Source: Cyclobacteriaceae bacterium
GTDB lineage: Bacteria; Bacteroidota; Bacteroidia; Cytophagales; Cyclobacteriaceae
Assembly (NCBI GenBank): GCA_021604845.1
Contig: BQJT01000017.1
Location: 1-35,908, forward strand
Direction of reading: 5' to 3'
DNA length: 35,908 nt
The translations under genes and the position numbers were made by a program. This document shows, piece by piece, positions 25,947 to 35,396 of this stretch (within the stretch, counting starts at the first letter, position 1; every line of letters begins with the position of its first letter). The notes below the pieces were generated by a model. That model saw nothing but the letters and a program-made list of their open reading frames with translations. It had not been told where the DNA came from and did no database searches.

Positions 25947-28340
25947 TCAAGTTAAAATTCCTCTGTATTTTAAAATATCAATAACATCATGGTAGATTAC
26001 CGTATTAAGTCGCAATTCTCCGTCTTCACCCCGAAGTAGTACTTTGGTGTTCACCAATCGCTTTAAACCGGATAAATAAGCTTCATTTTTGCTTCCCAAA
26101 AAGTTTTTTAAATCTATCTCATTGATGTGTTTGTAAAGAGCCACATATTTCAGCACAATGATCTCTTCATTTGTAAAGAAATCCCTGAAGGTATAATCCT
26201 TTTCTTCGAATAAAACATTCTGATCATCAACCACCGTACTACTGTATGTCCAGGCTTGAAGGACCTTGCCCATATTATGATTCAGAAACCGGCAAAGCTC
26301 TTTGACCTTGCGTTCAATTTGCTTTGGTGACAGGGTCTGTTGATCCGGAGTAATCAAATTTTTATGTGACGCTCCATGCCTCAACAATACCGCTTCAAGA
26401 ATCTCCTCCGAGGTAGATTTATTCAAATAGATTACCGTACTAAATGAATTACTTAACGAAAGTCTGTTGTCCAGATGGTCTTGCATTGGCTTAGAGATTG
26501 ATACCATTACATAGGCATTATCGGACTCAGATTCTATGTATTTGATTACTGCTCTCACATTGTCCAGTAAGCTGTGTTCTTCACTTCGCCAGATTTCAAT
26601 GTCATCGATGATGATCAATGGTTTTGACTGGTACAAATTGTTTTTGATAAATTTCAGTGCTTCCCCCAGGTTATAGTTGGTCTGGAACTTCCTGCCTTCA
26701 ACAGAAAATGTACTGGCAACTTCAAGTTTAATTACCTGTCTGCCAAAATGTTTCTTAGCAATATATTCGATAAAGGTTGTCTTACCTGAAAGGTGATTCC
26801 CAACCAATAGTGCCGACTGATTGAAACCGGCTTCCCATAACTTAAGACTTTGAGTTAACATCCCTTCTTCCTCTTCACGCACCACCAGAAACAGGTCTCC
26901 AATAAAAATTTTATTTCGGAACAGCGAATCGTAACTAGTATTAGATTCTTTAAACATTCTGTAGCCAATACATTCTATGGAGGTTTCTAATTTTTTTTGA
27001 CTGTTGAACAGATTGGCTTCTTCATATTTTGAACCTAAATCGATAAACAGGTTATTCAATTTTTTTTTGAGCCGAACTAAAAGCGTATTTTTTACTGTAG
27101 TGTATTGAGCGAAGGATGATTGCAGAGAAACCTCCAGAAAATCCTCTTCCTGATAAATCCTTGTTGCAATCAATGACTCATTAGCCAGTTCCTCAATCCT
27201 TTTGGTTGCCTCCCTTTGTTTTTCAATGTTCTCTTCCACATTGGTGGCAACATTTTGTAAAAATTTAATTTGGGATTTAATAGAATCCAAACTCTGGTTA
27301 TTGTTGGCAAGCATCAAACCGCTTTTCAGATTGATCAAATTGTGATCCAAATACGATTCGAGTGATTCCTTACTTTCCCACAAATCAATCAGTAATGGCA
27401 GCAACACATACTCCAGCCATTTGCTGGTTACCTTGCCTAATTCTACTTTCCTTTTTACCAGATTTCCATCATGGGTGGATATTGGTATGTCCAGGTTTTC
27501 CAAATTTTTGGTTTTGCTCTCAACCTGGCTAACAAAGTTTTTCTGATCATCACCATTTGACTGGCGATCCTCTAGTATCTTTTCAATCCAGGTTATCTGC
27601 TGGTTTACATCTTTTATTTCCTCAATATTTTTCAGTCTGTCAATTCCTTGCTCAATTAACCATTTTGAATCTACCAGATTGTCAATGACCTGTTTATTCA
27701 ATGAACTTATGTAAGTTCTTAATGACTGGAAAGAGTCAACCAACTGATTCACCGTAACACCAGATCGATCAATTTCCTCCATTTGATCCAGGATAGTATG
27801 GAACTGCTTCCGGTACACTTCCCAGGGGTTTTGCTGATGTTTTATCTGGTTTAGAGATTTCCGGTAGTTTGGCCGCCCGGTTTGGGAAAGAAGTTTTTGC
27901 TCCTCAATGGCGAGTTGGACAAATGAGCCAATGGCTGCAGATAATACCTCCTTAGACTTAAGAAAATGTTTGTTGGCAATATCCGGGTTGAGTTGACTTT
28001 CGAATTGTTTGCATCTGGATATAATAAGTTGTAGCAGGACATCCCGGTGCAACAGCGATATGCTTTTCAGATGTTCTGGTAGCCGATAGTGAAGTAAATA
28101 CGATTCCGGAATCTCCTTGTTCTGACCAACCGGCCGGTCCTTTATTTTATCAAATTCCAAATCTGCTATCGAAATACAATTTCTGATCAGGTCTGCGAAC
28201 TCACTGAGAATTAGTTGTATCAGACCGTCTTGAGTGGATACCTGATCGATCGAACCGGAATACCGGTCGAATCCTTCAATTAGACCGGTGATGGATGATC
28301 GTTCTGTCAACTCACTAGATGGAGGTGTATTGCTAACCAT
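25947..28340 (-). CDS. Coiled-coil P-loop ATPase (AAA/STAND-like) with C-terminal winged-helix-like domain
   Basis: The 797 residues divide into three parts. Residues 1 to ~480 are hydrophilic and helical with long predicted coiled coils. A P-loop NTPase follows with Walker A GNHLSGKT (514-521) and Walker B PLIIIDDIEIW (D579-D580). A sensor-like strand (NAYVMVSISKPM) comes next. The last ~100 residues (TNEEIIVLKYVALYKHINEIDL onward) look like a winged helix. There is no signal peptide or membrane segment. This resembles AAA/STAND regulatory ATPases that respond to a signal by assembling, but I recognise no named family. It is the first gene of an operon with an MscS-like channel and an antiporter, so regulation or assembly of ion transport is a reasonable inference. 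Confidence 0.7.
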   Translation of the reverse strand: MVSNTPPSSELTERSSITGLIEGFDRYSGSIDQVSTQDGLIQLILSEFADLIRNCISIADLEFDKIKDRPVGQNKEIPESYLLHYRLPEHLKSISLLHRDVLLQLIISRCKQFESQLNPDIANKHFLKSKEVLSAAIGSFVQLAIEEQKLLSQTGRPNYRKSLNQIKHQQNPWEVYRKQFHTILDQMEEIDRSGVTVNQLVDSFQSLRTYISSLNKQVIDNLVDSKWLIEQGIDRLKNIEEIKDVNQQITWIEKILEDRQSNGDDQKNFVSQVESKTKNLENLDIPISTHDGNLVKRKVELGKVTSKWLEYVLLPLLIDLWESKESLESYLDHNLINLKSGLMLANNNQSLDSIKSQIKFLQNVATNVEENIEKQREATKRIEELANESLIATRIYQEEDFLEVSLQSSFAQYTTVKNTLLVRLKKKLNNLFIDLGSKYEEANLFNSQKKLETSIECIGYRMFKESNTSYDSLFRNKIFIGDLFLVVREEEEGMLTQSLKLWEAGFNQSALLVGNHLSGKTTFIEYIAKKHFGRQVIKLEVASTFSVEGRKFQTNYNLGEALKFIKNNLYQSKPLIIIDDIEIWRSEEHSLLDNVRAVIKYIESESDNAYVMVSISKPMQDHLDNRLSLSNSFSTVIYLNKSTSEEILEAVLLRHGASHKNLITPDQQTLSPKQIERKVKELCRFLNHNMGKVLQAWTYSSTVVDDQNVLFEEKDYTFRDFFTNEEIIVLKYVALYKHINEIDLKNFLGSKNEAYLSGLKRLVNTKVLLRGEDGELRLNTVIYHDVIDILKYRGILT

Positions 28341-28485
28341 TGTGAGTAATTTAAATAAATTTGTACAACGTTTTACTACGAAATAACTATATCAGCAGAC
28401 AGACCGGCCATCAGATTGATCGAATTGACTACAAAAATTACCGCAAGTGGCCAGGAATTAAGCAACCCATAAATAGATAAAGTGC

Positions 28486-29172
28486 ATGACCACAAAATTC
28501 AAAGTTGAACCGTTAAAATTCGCTAAAATACAGGAGTTGCCAAATTCCTGGACACAGCAGAATTACATCGATTTATTGGAAATTATGGATTATGGTGACA
28601 TTTCAGATATTGCCCCCGAAGAACTGAAAGAAATGTGTCTGATGTCATTAACGGATTATGAACCTGAAGAAGCCGCTAAAATCGTATTGGAATACATATT
28701 TAAAGACAGGTTATCCAAAGGTCAGACCGCCAATTTATCCAATGAGATGTTAGACGAAAAGATGTGGGAAGAATATGCCGATTTATCCATGCATGAAGAT
28801 TTCTTTAATGTGCATCAGTTGTTGTATCTGGCTTTTGGTGGCAAGTTTCCTTATCCCGAAGCAGTGAGTTTCGAAGTTAGAATAACCGCAAATGAAAGTA
28901 AGGGGCTTTCCATTTTTAAGGATCACCCTGAAACCTCACTAATTAGACTACTGGTGGCGGGAATGCCAGAAAACACGCTTATCAACAGGTTGTTTGACGA
29001 GCAAATAGAAAGTGGAGAATTTAAGGAGGCAAAAGATATTATTTGGCAGTTTAAGTTAGAACAGAATACCGGCCCGGAATTGGTTGTGAAAATTATCTCG
29101 TCAATGTATTGGTTCCACGACTTTAAATCTGTGTCAACCTACGAGACACAACTTGAGATAGATGAAATTTAG
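28486..29172 (+). CDS. Conserved-looking hypothetical cytoplasmic protein
   Basis: The 228 residues are soluble and acidic with predicted alternating helices and no signal peptide, membrane segment or catalytic motif I can name. Segments such as PEELKEMCLMSLTDYEPEEA and MHEDFFNVHQLLYLAFGGKFP suggest a helical bundle. Its ATG at 28486 is 145 bp from the divergent ATPase start. A TAAATTTG at 28356-28363 is a possible -7 element but is 122 bp upstream. Codon use and composition resemble its neighbours, so it is likely a real gene. Association with the ion-transport operon is suggested only by position. Confidence 0.6.
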   Translation: MTTKFKVEPLKFAKIQELPNSWTQQNYIDLLEIMDYGDISDIAPEELKEMCLMSLTDYEPEEAAKIVLEYIFKDRLSKGQTANLSNEMLDEKMWEEYADLSMHEDFFNVHQLLYLAFGGKFPYPEAVSFEVRITANESKGLSIFKDHPETSLIRLLVAGMPENTLINRLFDEQIESGEFKEAKDIIWQFKLEQNTGPELVVKIISSMYWFHDFKSVSTYETQLEIDEI

Positions 29173-29197
29173 CAGTCTGCCTTTGTGGCAGTTGTGA

Positions 29198-29887
29198 CTA
29201 TTTTTTGGCTTTCACAAAGCTTTCCACTACCCTCTTACTGCTTTCCAGCGCTGCGATGTCAAGCATACCAGCGATCTTCGCCCTACCATCTTCTTCTAAC
29301 TCAGTTATGTGGAACTTCAGTTGCTTATCTTTTAAGCCACCATGCCCAACATTTGTTTTCCAGATTCTGGTGAGGTCCTCTTGTCTTATAATGCGGACCT
29401 CCACTGCCAGGTTCAACCAATAGGTACGCCATTTAGTCGGGGAGTAACTGGCCTGCCACCCCATCAAAGGCACTATAACCTCCACTATATAATCAGCTTC
29501 AACATCTGCATATTTTGATAAGTCTTTTAAATCTGCCGGCATGCTAAATTCGAATGCTTCATCCATAACCTCAACATTGGTTGCAAGACCTTCATTTCTG
29601 AATAAACTATCAATATTTTCCTGGACAAGTTTGGACGGTAGAAACCGATGGGCTTCCTGGGAATCTGCCAGATCAGATTTGGTTACCCGTGCTACCAACC
29701 CTTCACCGGCAACATCTTTAGGACTCATGAAGTTTAATGGTGGGGCTTCATAACGTACAATCCTAACCTTGGCGGTTTTAATGTTTTCTTTCTCTGTTGG
29801 TGTGAGTTTACCCTTTTTTTGCGCGGACAATGGTAATTGTATGCACAATACTGCCAGTAGCACTCCAAAAGATATGAGTCTTTTCAT
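29198..29887 (-). CDS. Exported hypothetical protein
   Basis: The 229 residues begin with a clear signal peptide (MKRLISFGVLLAVLCIQLPLSAQ, cut after AQ near residue 23), with no lipobox. The mature part is mixed alpha/beta and contains YADVEADYIVEVIVPLMGWQ and WLNLAVEVRIIRQEDLTRIW. The pattern, a strand ending in a described total plus a strand with WxTNVG, loosely resembles small periplasmic or outer-membrane-associated proteins. I cannot name a family. It is convergent with the preceding hypothetical gene (25 bp apart). No -7 element was found upstream of its ATG at 29887. Confidence 0.65.
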   Translation of the reverse strand: MKRLISFGVLLAVLCIQLPLSAQKKGKLTPTEKENIKTAKVRIVRYEAPPLNFMSPKDVAGEGLVARVTKSDLADSQEAHRFLPSKLVQENIDSLFRNEGLATNVEVMDEAFEFSMPADLKDLSKYADVEADYIVEVIVPLMGWQASYSPTKWRTYWLNLAVEVRIIRQEDLTRIWKTNVGHGGLKDKQLKFHITELEEDGRAKIAGMLDIAALESSKRVVESFVKAKK

Positions 29888-30083
29888 TGGATTCAGTAAA
29901 TTGATATGCTGGTGAAATTAAGCTACAGGGCCATATCTAAAAACAGACTAACAGGCTCATTACAACCTGTGTAATAAAGCATCGAAGAATCAATCAATAG
30001 GAAATGTGGATCCCGAGTGGGTCAAATTTTATGGTTGCCTTCTATTCGATTTTTAATAATATTAAGCTTCTAAATTTCTGAAT

Positions 30084-31376
30084 ATGAATAATCTCATTCC
30101 GGTATTACTATTCTTCCTCGCCTTCTCTGTAAATGCCCAAACCAAATCGGTTAAAAAATCTCCCCCGCTCAGCACCGCCTCTGCCGAAAGCGTTGGTATG
30201 TCCTCCGAACGACTGGATCGAATTGATGCAATGTGCAAGGAGGCAGTAAATTCCGGTGACCTCCCCGGGATAGTGGCACTGGTAGCCAGAAATGGGAAAA
30301 TCGTATTTCATGAGGCTTACGGAATGGCTGACAACAGGGGTAAAATAAAAATGGAAAAGGACGCAATTTTCCGGATAGCTTCCCAAACCAAAGCCATTAC
30401 TTCCACTGCAGTAATGATGTTATGGGAGGAAGGTAAATTTCAATTGGACGATCCGATCTCCAAGTACATTCCGGAATTCAAGAATCCTCAGGTTATCGAT
30501 ACTTATAGGTATCGCGACACCACCTATACTACCCGGGCTGCTGACCAGGAAATTACCATTCGTCATCTGCTAACCCATACCTCCGGCATTGGTTACGGAG
30601 TCATAGACGGAGACGAACGATTCAAAATGATCTACCACAAGGCTGGTGTTACAGATCTGTTTACTACTAAACCAATTACTATTGAACAAAGCGTTAAAAA
30701 ACTAGCCTCACTACCCTTGCATCACAATCCCGGGGAAAAGTTTACCTACAGTGAGGGCCTGGACGTACTTGGTTATTTTATCGAAGTGGTTTCCGGGATG
30801 CCTTTTGATGAGTTCCTCAGAAAACGACTGTTTGACCCTCTTGGTATGGATGACACCTGGTTTTACCTGCCCAATTCTAAGGCCGATCGGCTGGTTACTG
30901 TCCAGCAGGAAGAAAATGGTCAATGGGTAAAGTATCCGGTCACCTTTTATGATACAGAATATCCGAGAACCGGTGCAAAATCCTTCTTTTCAGGAGGGGC
31001 CGGACTCTCCAGTACCGCGGAGGATTACGCTACCTTCCTGCAAATGTATTTGAATGGTGGTGAATTAAACGGAGTACGCATTTTAAGCCGAACCACTGTA
31101 CAATCCATCATGGGAAATCAAACTGGTGACCTGTTTGGAGGAGGAGAAAATAGTTACTACGGACTGGCCTTCGGAGTGGTAACGCTAAAGGGCCAAGCGC
31201 ATGGAGGTAGTGGCAGCGTTGGTACCTTTGACTGGGGCGGTTATTTCAATACTCAGTATTTCGCAGATCCTGTGGAGCAAACCATTGGGGTACTTATGAA
31301 GCAAACCCAGGGGCCGGTAAGCGATGAAACCGGCTGGAAATTCAGACTGTTGGTAGGTCAAGCTGTGGATGATTAG
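30084..31376 (+). CDS. Exported serine hydrolase of the beta-lactamase / class C family
   Basis: This predicted periplasmic or secreted hydrolase has an N-terminal signal peptide (MNNLIPVLLFFLAFSVNAQ, residues 1-19). The family's active-site motifs are present: SQTK with nucleophile S100 and K103, Y222 in FTYSEG at the place of YxN, and HGG starting at H373. The Asn of YxN is replaced by Glu224, common to some esterase- or peptidase-like members rather than true beta-lactamases. The length of 430 is normal for the group (PF00144). Substrate could be an ester, a D-amino-acid peptide or a beta-lactam; sequence alone does not decide. The ATG at 30084 precedes the signal peptide. A gap of ~200 bp upstream shows no recognised promoter. 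Confidence 0.88.
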   Translation: MNNLIPVLLFFLAFSVNAQTKSVKKSPPLSTASAESVGMSSERLDRIDAMCKEAVNSGDLPGIVALVARNGKIVFHEAYGMADNRGKIKMEKDAIFRIASQTKAITSTAVMMLWEEGKFQLDDPISKYIPEFKNPQVIDTYRYRDTTYTTRAADQEITIRHLLTHTSGIGYGVIDGDERFKMIYHKAGVTDLFTTKPITIEQSVKKLASLPLHHNPGEKFTYSEGLDVLGYFIEVVSGMPFDEFLRKRLFDPLGMDDTWFYLPNSKADRLVTVQQEENGQWVKYPVTFYDTEYPRTGAKSFFSGGAGLSSTAEDYATFLQMYLNGGELNGVRILSRTTVQSIMGNQTGDLFGGGENSYYGLAFGVVTLKGQAHGGSGSVGTFDWGGYFNTQYFADPVEQTIGVLMKQTQGPVSDETGWKFRLLVGQAVDD

Positions 31377-31484
31377 TAAGAATTTTCCGTAAACCAGCAT
31401 CGGAGGTGACCCTCTGGCCGGTGCAAACTTTTTGGGTTTGGGTACATTTATCAATAAATTGTTTTTCAATGCAATTGATTGACT

Positions 31485-32162
31485 ATGGAGCACCAAGAAA
31501 CTTTTCCTCCCGAAAATACCACCGCACTGTGCCATTATTACCGGGCGGAAATGGACCGGGCCAATACCTGGAGAACCAGGCTGGATGTAACCACGAACTG
31601 GGCCATCGTAACTACTGCTGCCTTTCTGTCGGTTTCATTTGGAAATGCAAAATTCCCGCATTTTGTAATTATTCTGGCCACCATCTTTGTCTTGTTTTTC
31701 CTGATAATTGAGTCCAGGCGCTACAAGTATTTCGACTTGTGGCGTTGGCGTATTGCGCTGTTAAATGAGAACTTCTTTACCCAGATTGTATCACCAGACT
31801 CTAAGCCACTACGGCCAAACTGGAGGGAAATGCTCAGTTCTGAGCTGAAATACTCACGTTTTAAAATATCATTTATGGAAGCCTTTGGCAGGAGATTGCG
31901 TAGAAATTACAGTTGGATCTTTATCCTGTTGGGAATCTGTTGGATTGCGAAAATCGTTATCCATCCTGTACCGATTACTGAATTCTCGGAAATTCTGTCC
32001 AGAGCAACAATTTTTAATCTGATTCCAGGGATTGTAGTATTGATAATTGGCATTTTATTTAACTTATCCTTAATGGCCATTGCGATCATTACCTATAAAA
32101 AAAGAGATGTGGAAGTACAAATCAGTTCCATTAAACAGTTCGGCAGAGAATCTAAAGGATAG
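31485..32162 (+). CDS. DUF2270 integral membrane protein
   Basis: The 225 residues match DUF2270: an N-terminal YYRAEMDRANTWRTRLDVTTNWAI, two adjacent membrane segments (about 45-75), RRYKYFDLWRWRIALLNENFF, and a second pair of segments near 140-205. Function is unknown. The ATG at 31485 is chosen because the frame also opens at a TTG two codons upstream. It is 108 bp downstream of the serine hydrolase on the same strand and convergent with the DUF5916 gene. Confidence 0.82.
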   Translation: MEHQETFPPENTTALCHYYRAEMDRANTWRTRLDVTTNWAIVTTAAFLSVSFGNAKFPHFVIILATIFVLFFLIIESRRYKYFDLWRWRIALLNENFFTQIVSPDSKPLRPNWREMLSSELKYSRFKISFMEAFGRRLRRNYSWIFILLGICWIAKIVIHPVPITEFSEILSRATIFNLIPGIVVLIIGILFNLSLMAIAIITYKKRDVEVQISSIKQFGRESKG

Positions 32163-32226
32163 TGCCTATGAGTCTTGAGACTGCCCAAACCGAATAACTC
32201 ACAACCTGCCATACCTGGAGCAGTCA

Positions 32227-34446
32227 TCAAAAAATAAAAGTATGTAAGTATTTTATGAGTATCGATTGAGAATCAACTGCCGGTAACTCAGGCATATAGT
32301 GGGTTCTATTGGTATTCATGCCAGTATTGAGAACTACCCATAGATCCTGACCTTCCCTGAAGTTATAGCGGAATCGGATATTTGCAGAAAAAAGATCTAT
32401 TGAACTATTGTATTGCACCAGGGCATTGGTCGATATCTTGCGATTCACTGCGGTGCCAATACGAAGCCGGGTAATGTGGAACCGGAATAGCTCATCTCGA
32501 TCCTTAAAATCCGCATCGCTGTAAACGTATTCCAAATTGAGCTGAAAATGTTTGGACAAATACCAGCGTGGAGTGAAAGAGATGCTATTAAGCCATCCAT
32601 CGTAAAAAGGACCCGTCTCAACTTCCAGGCCGGCACTTAACGTATTATCACCGGCAATACTGTATGATCCGTTCACCCGGTAGAAATTGTAGGTGCCAAT
32701 TGGTATTGCAGCTTCATCTGACAGTCGGAACGGTTCCAGTAAATTTTCATGAACCCACTTTATACCAACACCTCCACTGTCCAGATTTCTTCTGGAAAAT
32801 GTCCATAGTGGTCCCACTTCTGCAGATAATACCTCATGATCCGAGTTATTGACGTAGGTATTGCCGACTGCCTCAATTTTGTGCCAGATAAATGCTCCAT
32901 CTGTCTTTAACCAGGTATAAGATGGGGCCACGGTTACGAACTTAAAATCGTTGCGATCTACGAATCCAACGCCCGGATTATAGTTTGCACCGGACAAAAT
33001 AGTACCTATGTTATATCCAAACCCACGGCGGCGGCGGCGATTCAAATCCAGTGCCAGGCGACCACTGCTAAAATTACTGCCTTCGCTGTTTTCCGTCAGG
33101 CTGTCGAAGGTCTGTGCCCACTGGACTGTCAGGTAGTCATCGCCGAATAATCTGATCAGTCCATCAATTCCGTAGGCAAGGTTTTTGTTTCCCTGGTTAT
33201 CTATGCGGCTGGTAAACATGCCCCCTACAAAACTGTTTTGATTAAACACTCTTTTACGTACCCTGAGCACACCGAAGTTTTCTGTAGGAATGGAATCTAG
33301 CGATTGTGTCTGCATATTCATGAATCCTAAATCCCAGGTTTTCATTCGCCCAATCATCCGGACACCGCCATAAATTGGAACCTGCTGTCCATCGTTGGTT
33401 AGTCCAATCCGGCGGCTAAAGAACAAGCGGCTTAATCCACCGGTACGGAAATCGAACACAGATGCCCTTTCCTGAAAGAACTGCCTTTTTTCAGGAAAAA
33501 ATAATGAAAATCTGGTGAGGTTCACCAGTTGGTCATCTGCTTCGGCCTGCGCAAAATCAGTGTTTATAGTAAAATCAGCGGTGAGGTTATTGGTGATGGA
33601 AAATTTGATGTCTCCCCCAATTTCCTTTTGGAAATTATCCTGCGCTTCATATCGGCTTTCAGACTGATTCAAGCGATTACTACGTTCATAACCCCCGAGT
33701 ACATAGGGTGTCACATATAATTTCTTACTTGGCTTAACCCCGCTAAATTCGATCTTCTGGATCAATGAAGGCCTTAAAAAGGCCCAATTTGTTTTTGGAG
33801 GAATGGCGGGATATACTAATCGTTCCAGTTTCCTGGCAATCTTTCGCTGGACCGACAACCCCATGATTACCTTTCCACCGGTATCTTGAAAGCGAAGGCT
33901 GCTGAATGGAATTCGAATTTCAGCAAACCATCCATCTGGGGTAACGGTGCTTTCCGCATCCCAGAAAGTATTAAAGTCCCTGTTTAGCCAACCACCTGAA
34001 GAAATTGTACCACCGGTGGCATCGTTTGAAATAGCTGCATCATTTCTTAACCCGGTCGGTGTTGTAGTAAATACGTAGGCATTTTCGTTATCGTTGTAGG
34101 TATCAAGTACAATTTCAAAATGGTCTGATCCGCGTATCTGGTCCCGGTATAGCGAGGTTGCCCGTATTCCATCAGGGTCCCGGTCATAAGCCCTGAGCGA
34201 CCCGTAAAAATACTGATCGTCATATCCAAATCGAATTTCGGTTTTTTCAGTAGGAAGCGCTCCCGCATTCGGTTCGTATTGGACCATAGGTACCGGCGGG
34301 ATCAAATCCCAGACTGGTTCATCTACTCTTCCATCAAAGATGATCCCCTCCACCCTGCGAATAACAAAAACACTATCAGATTGGGCGTGAGAATTAAGAC
34401 TTAATCCATAGGCAAGTGCTCCAATTATACATATCCTGGTAACCAT
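32227..34446 (-). CDS. DUF5916 outer-membrane protein with CBM9-like N-terminal domain
   Basis: This 739-residue protein has a signal peptide (MVTRICIIGALAYGLSLNSHAQ) and an N-terminal carbohydrate-binding-family-9-like domain (VIRRVEGIIFDGRVDEPVW, YDDQYFYGSLRAYDRDP, then DHFEIVLDTYNDNENAYVF). The remainder, from ~220, is a beta-barrel rich in alternating aromatic strands, ending in YLHTFIF with a terminal Phe. The ATG at 34446 is preferred; the frame extends to a TTG at 34464, but the signal peptide starts at the ATG. The family is common in Bacteroidota and often sits near polysaccharide or peptidase genes; its role is not established. It is 79 bp downstream of the beta-barrel gene on the same strand, with only a weak hairpin between them. 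Confidence 0.85.
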   Translation of the reverse strand: MVTRICIIGALAYGLSLNSHAQSDSVFVIRRVEGIIFDGRVDEPVWDLIPPVPMVQYEPNAGALPTEKTEIRFGYDDQYFYGSLRAYDRDPDGIRATSLYRDQIRGSDHFEIVLDTYNDNENAYVFTTTPTGLRNDAAISNDATGGTISSGGWLNRDFNTFWDAESTVTPDGWFAEIRIPFSSLRFQDTGGKVIMGLSVQRKIARKLERLVYPAIPPKTNWAFLRPSLIQKIEFSGVKPSKKLYVTPYVLGGYERSNRLNQSESRYEAQDNFQKEIGGDIKFSITNNLTADFTINTDFAQAEADDQLVNLTRFSLFFPEKRQFFQERASVFDFRTGGLSRLFFSRRIGLTNDGQQVPIYGGVRMIGRMKTWDLGFMNMQTQSLDSIPTENFGVLRVRKRVFNQNSFVGGMFTSRIDNQGNKNLAYGIDGLIRLFGDDYLTVQWAQTFDSLTENSEGSNFSSGRLALDLNRRRRRGFGYNIGTILSGANYNPGVGFVDRNDFKFVTVAPSYTWLKTDGAFIWHKIEAVGNTYVNNSDHEVLSAEVGPLWTFSRRNLDSGGVGIKWVHENLLEPFRLSDEAAIPIGTYNFYRVNGSYSIAGDNTLSAGLEVETGPFYDGWLNSISFTPRWYLSKHFQLNLEYVYSDADFKDRDELFRFHITRLRIGTAVNRKISTNALVQYNSSIDLFSANIRFRYNFREGQDLWVVLNTGMNTNRTHYMPELPAVDSQSILIKYLHTFIF

Positions 34447-34525
34447 GAACCGGTAAGATCGCAAAAATTTTCCTGTAAAATTGCCTGATGATTACAATTT
34501 AAACACTTGCCCTATTAGGGTTTGA

Positions 34526-35386
34526 TTATTGCATCAGAAAAAACACTCCTGCCGAGTAAGCAGGCCTGGCAAAAATCAGATTCCCATGCATAGCTGTGGC
34601 ATAGGACAGGCTAACTCCCCATTTATCGTTAAACCGAAAGCCGATTTCCGGTGTAATCGATACGAATTCCGCATTATTAGAATAAAGTCCGGTTCCTTCA
34701 CTATTAAAATTAGCATCCCCGTTTTTAAGCGATTTAACACCATCTACCAGTAGTTGCATTGAAAACCTTTCAATAGACACTCCTATTTTAGCCCCATACC
34801 TAAACTCATCAGAAAACCCCTTGGTTCGGTTGTTAAAACCGGTATATATAGAGGCAAAAGGATAGACGTTCCCAACTTTGAACGACTTACTGGCGTCCAG
34901 ACGTAACATTTGACTCCATGCACCGGTACCTGTCTGCAGCGAACCATCCCGTCCCCCATCATTCTTGCCGAAGGGTAACCCAATACTGATGCTACCACTT
35001 AGGGCTATCTGGTCATTTTGAATAAGTCCATACTTGAGGGTAAGTTGTGTATCGCCAAGTGAATTAACCGCATCGCCTGGTAAAATCAGTTCTCCGGTAG
35101 TGGCACTTACTTGCTCGTACTGTAATGCCCGTACAAAGAAGGGAAAGTACAACACGCCGGTAATACGATCCGTAAAACCATATTCAGCATATAAACTTGT
35201 CACAAAAGTTGCCCGGGTAGCATTGGGGTCAATGCCTCCGGTATTAGTATAATGCTGATCTGCAATTACCCAATACTGGGATAACTTGAAGTATCCGGTG
35301 TTCTTTTTTTGAATCCATCCATCTCCGGCGAATAAACCTGCTGTTGGAAATAATATTACCACTGCTATAATCCAGACGTTTTTCAT
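34526..35386 (-). CDS. Outer-membrane beta-barrel protein (phenol-degradation MetA-like / transporter type)
   Basis: The 286 residues have a signal peptide (MKNVWIIAVVILFPTAGLFAG) and beta-strands with alternating polarity: YAEYGFTDRITGVLYFPF, LTLKYGLI, SGSISIGLPFG, and a final strand GVFFLMQ. The strand pattern (QxYAEYGxTDRxTG, GDTQLTLKYGL) is that of the MetA-like transporter superfamily (PF13557). The ATG at 35386 gives the signal peptide; a GTG at 35413 would overlap the end of the previous gene. It starts 10 bp after the stop of the DM13 protein, so the two are probably co-expressed. Substrate is unknown. Confidence 0.75.
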   Translation of the reverse strand: MKNVWIIAVVILFPTAGLFAGDGWIQKKNTGYFKLSQYWVIADQHYTNTGGIDPNATRATFVTSLYAEYGFTDRITGVLYFPFFVRALQYEQVSATTGELILPGDAVNSLGDTQLTLKYGLIQNDQIALSGSISIGLPFGKNDGGRDGSLQTGTGAWSQMLRLDASKSFKVGNVYPFASIYTGFNNRTKGFSDEFRYGAKIGVSIERFSMQLLVDGVKSLKNGDANFNSEGTGLYSNNAEFVSITPEIGFRFNDKWGVSLSYATAMHGNLIFARPAYSAGVFFLMQ

Positions 35387-35396
35387 AGTTCTTTGA

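Noticed and set aside
34504-34525. Small CCCT/AGGG hairpin after the beta-barrel gene
   Set aside because: Only four base pairs and no T-run, too weak to call a terminator.
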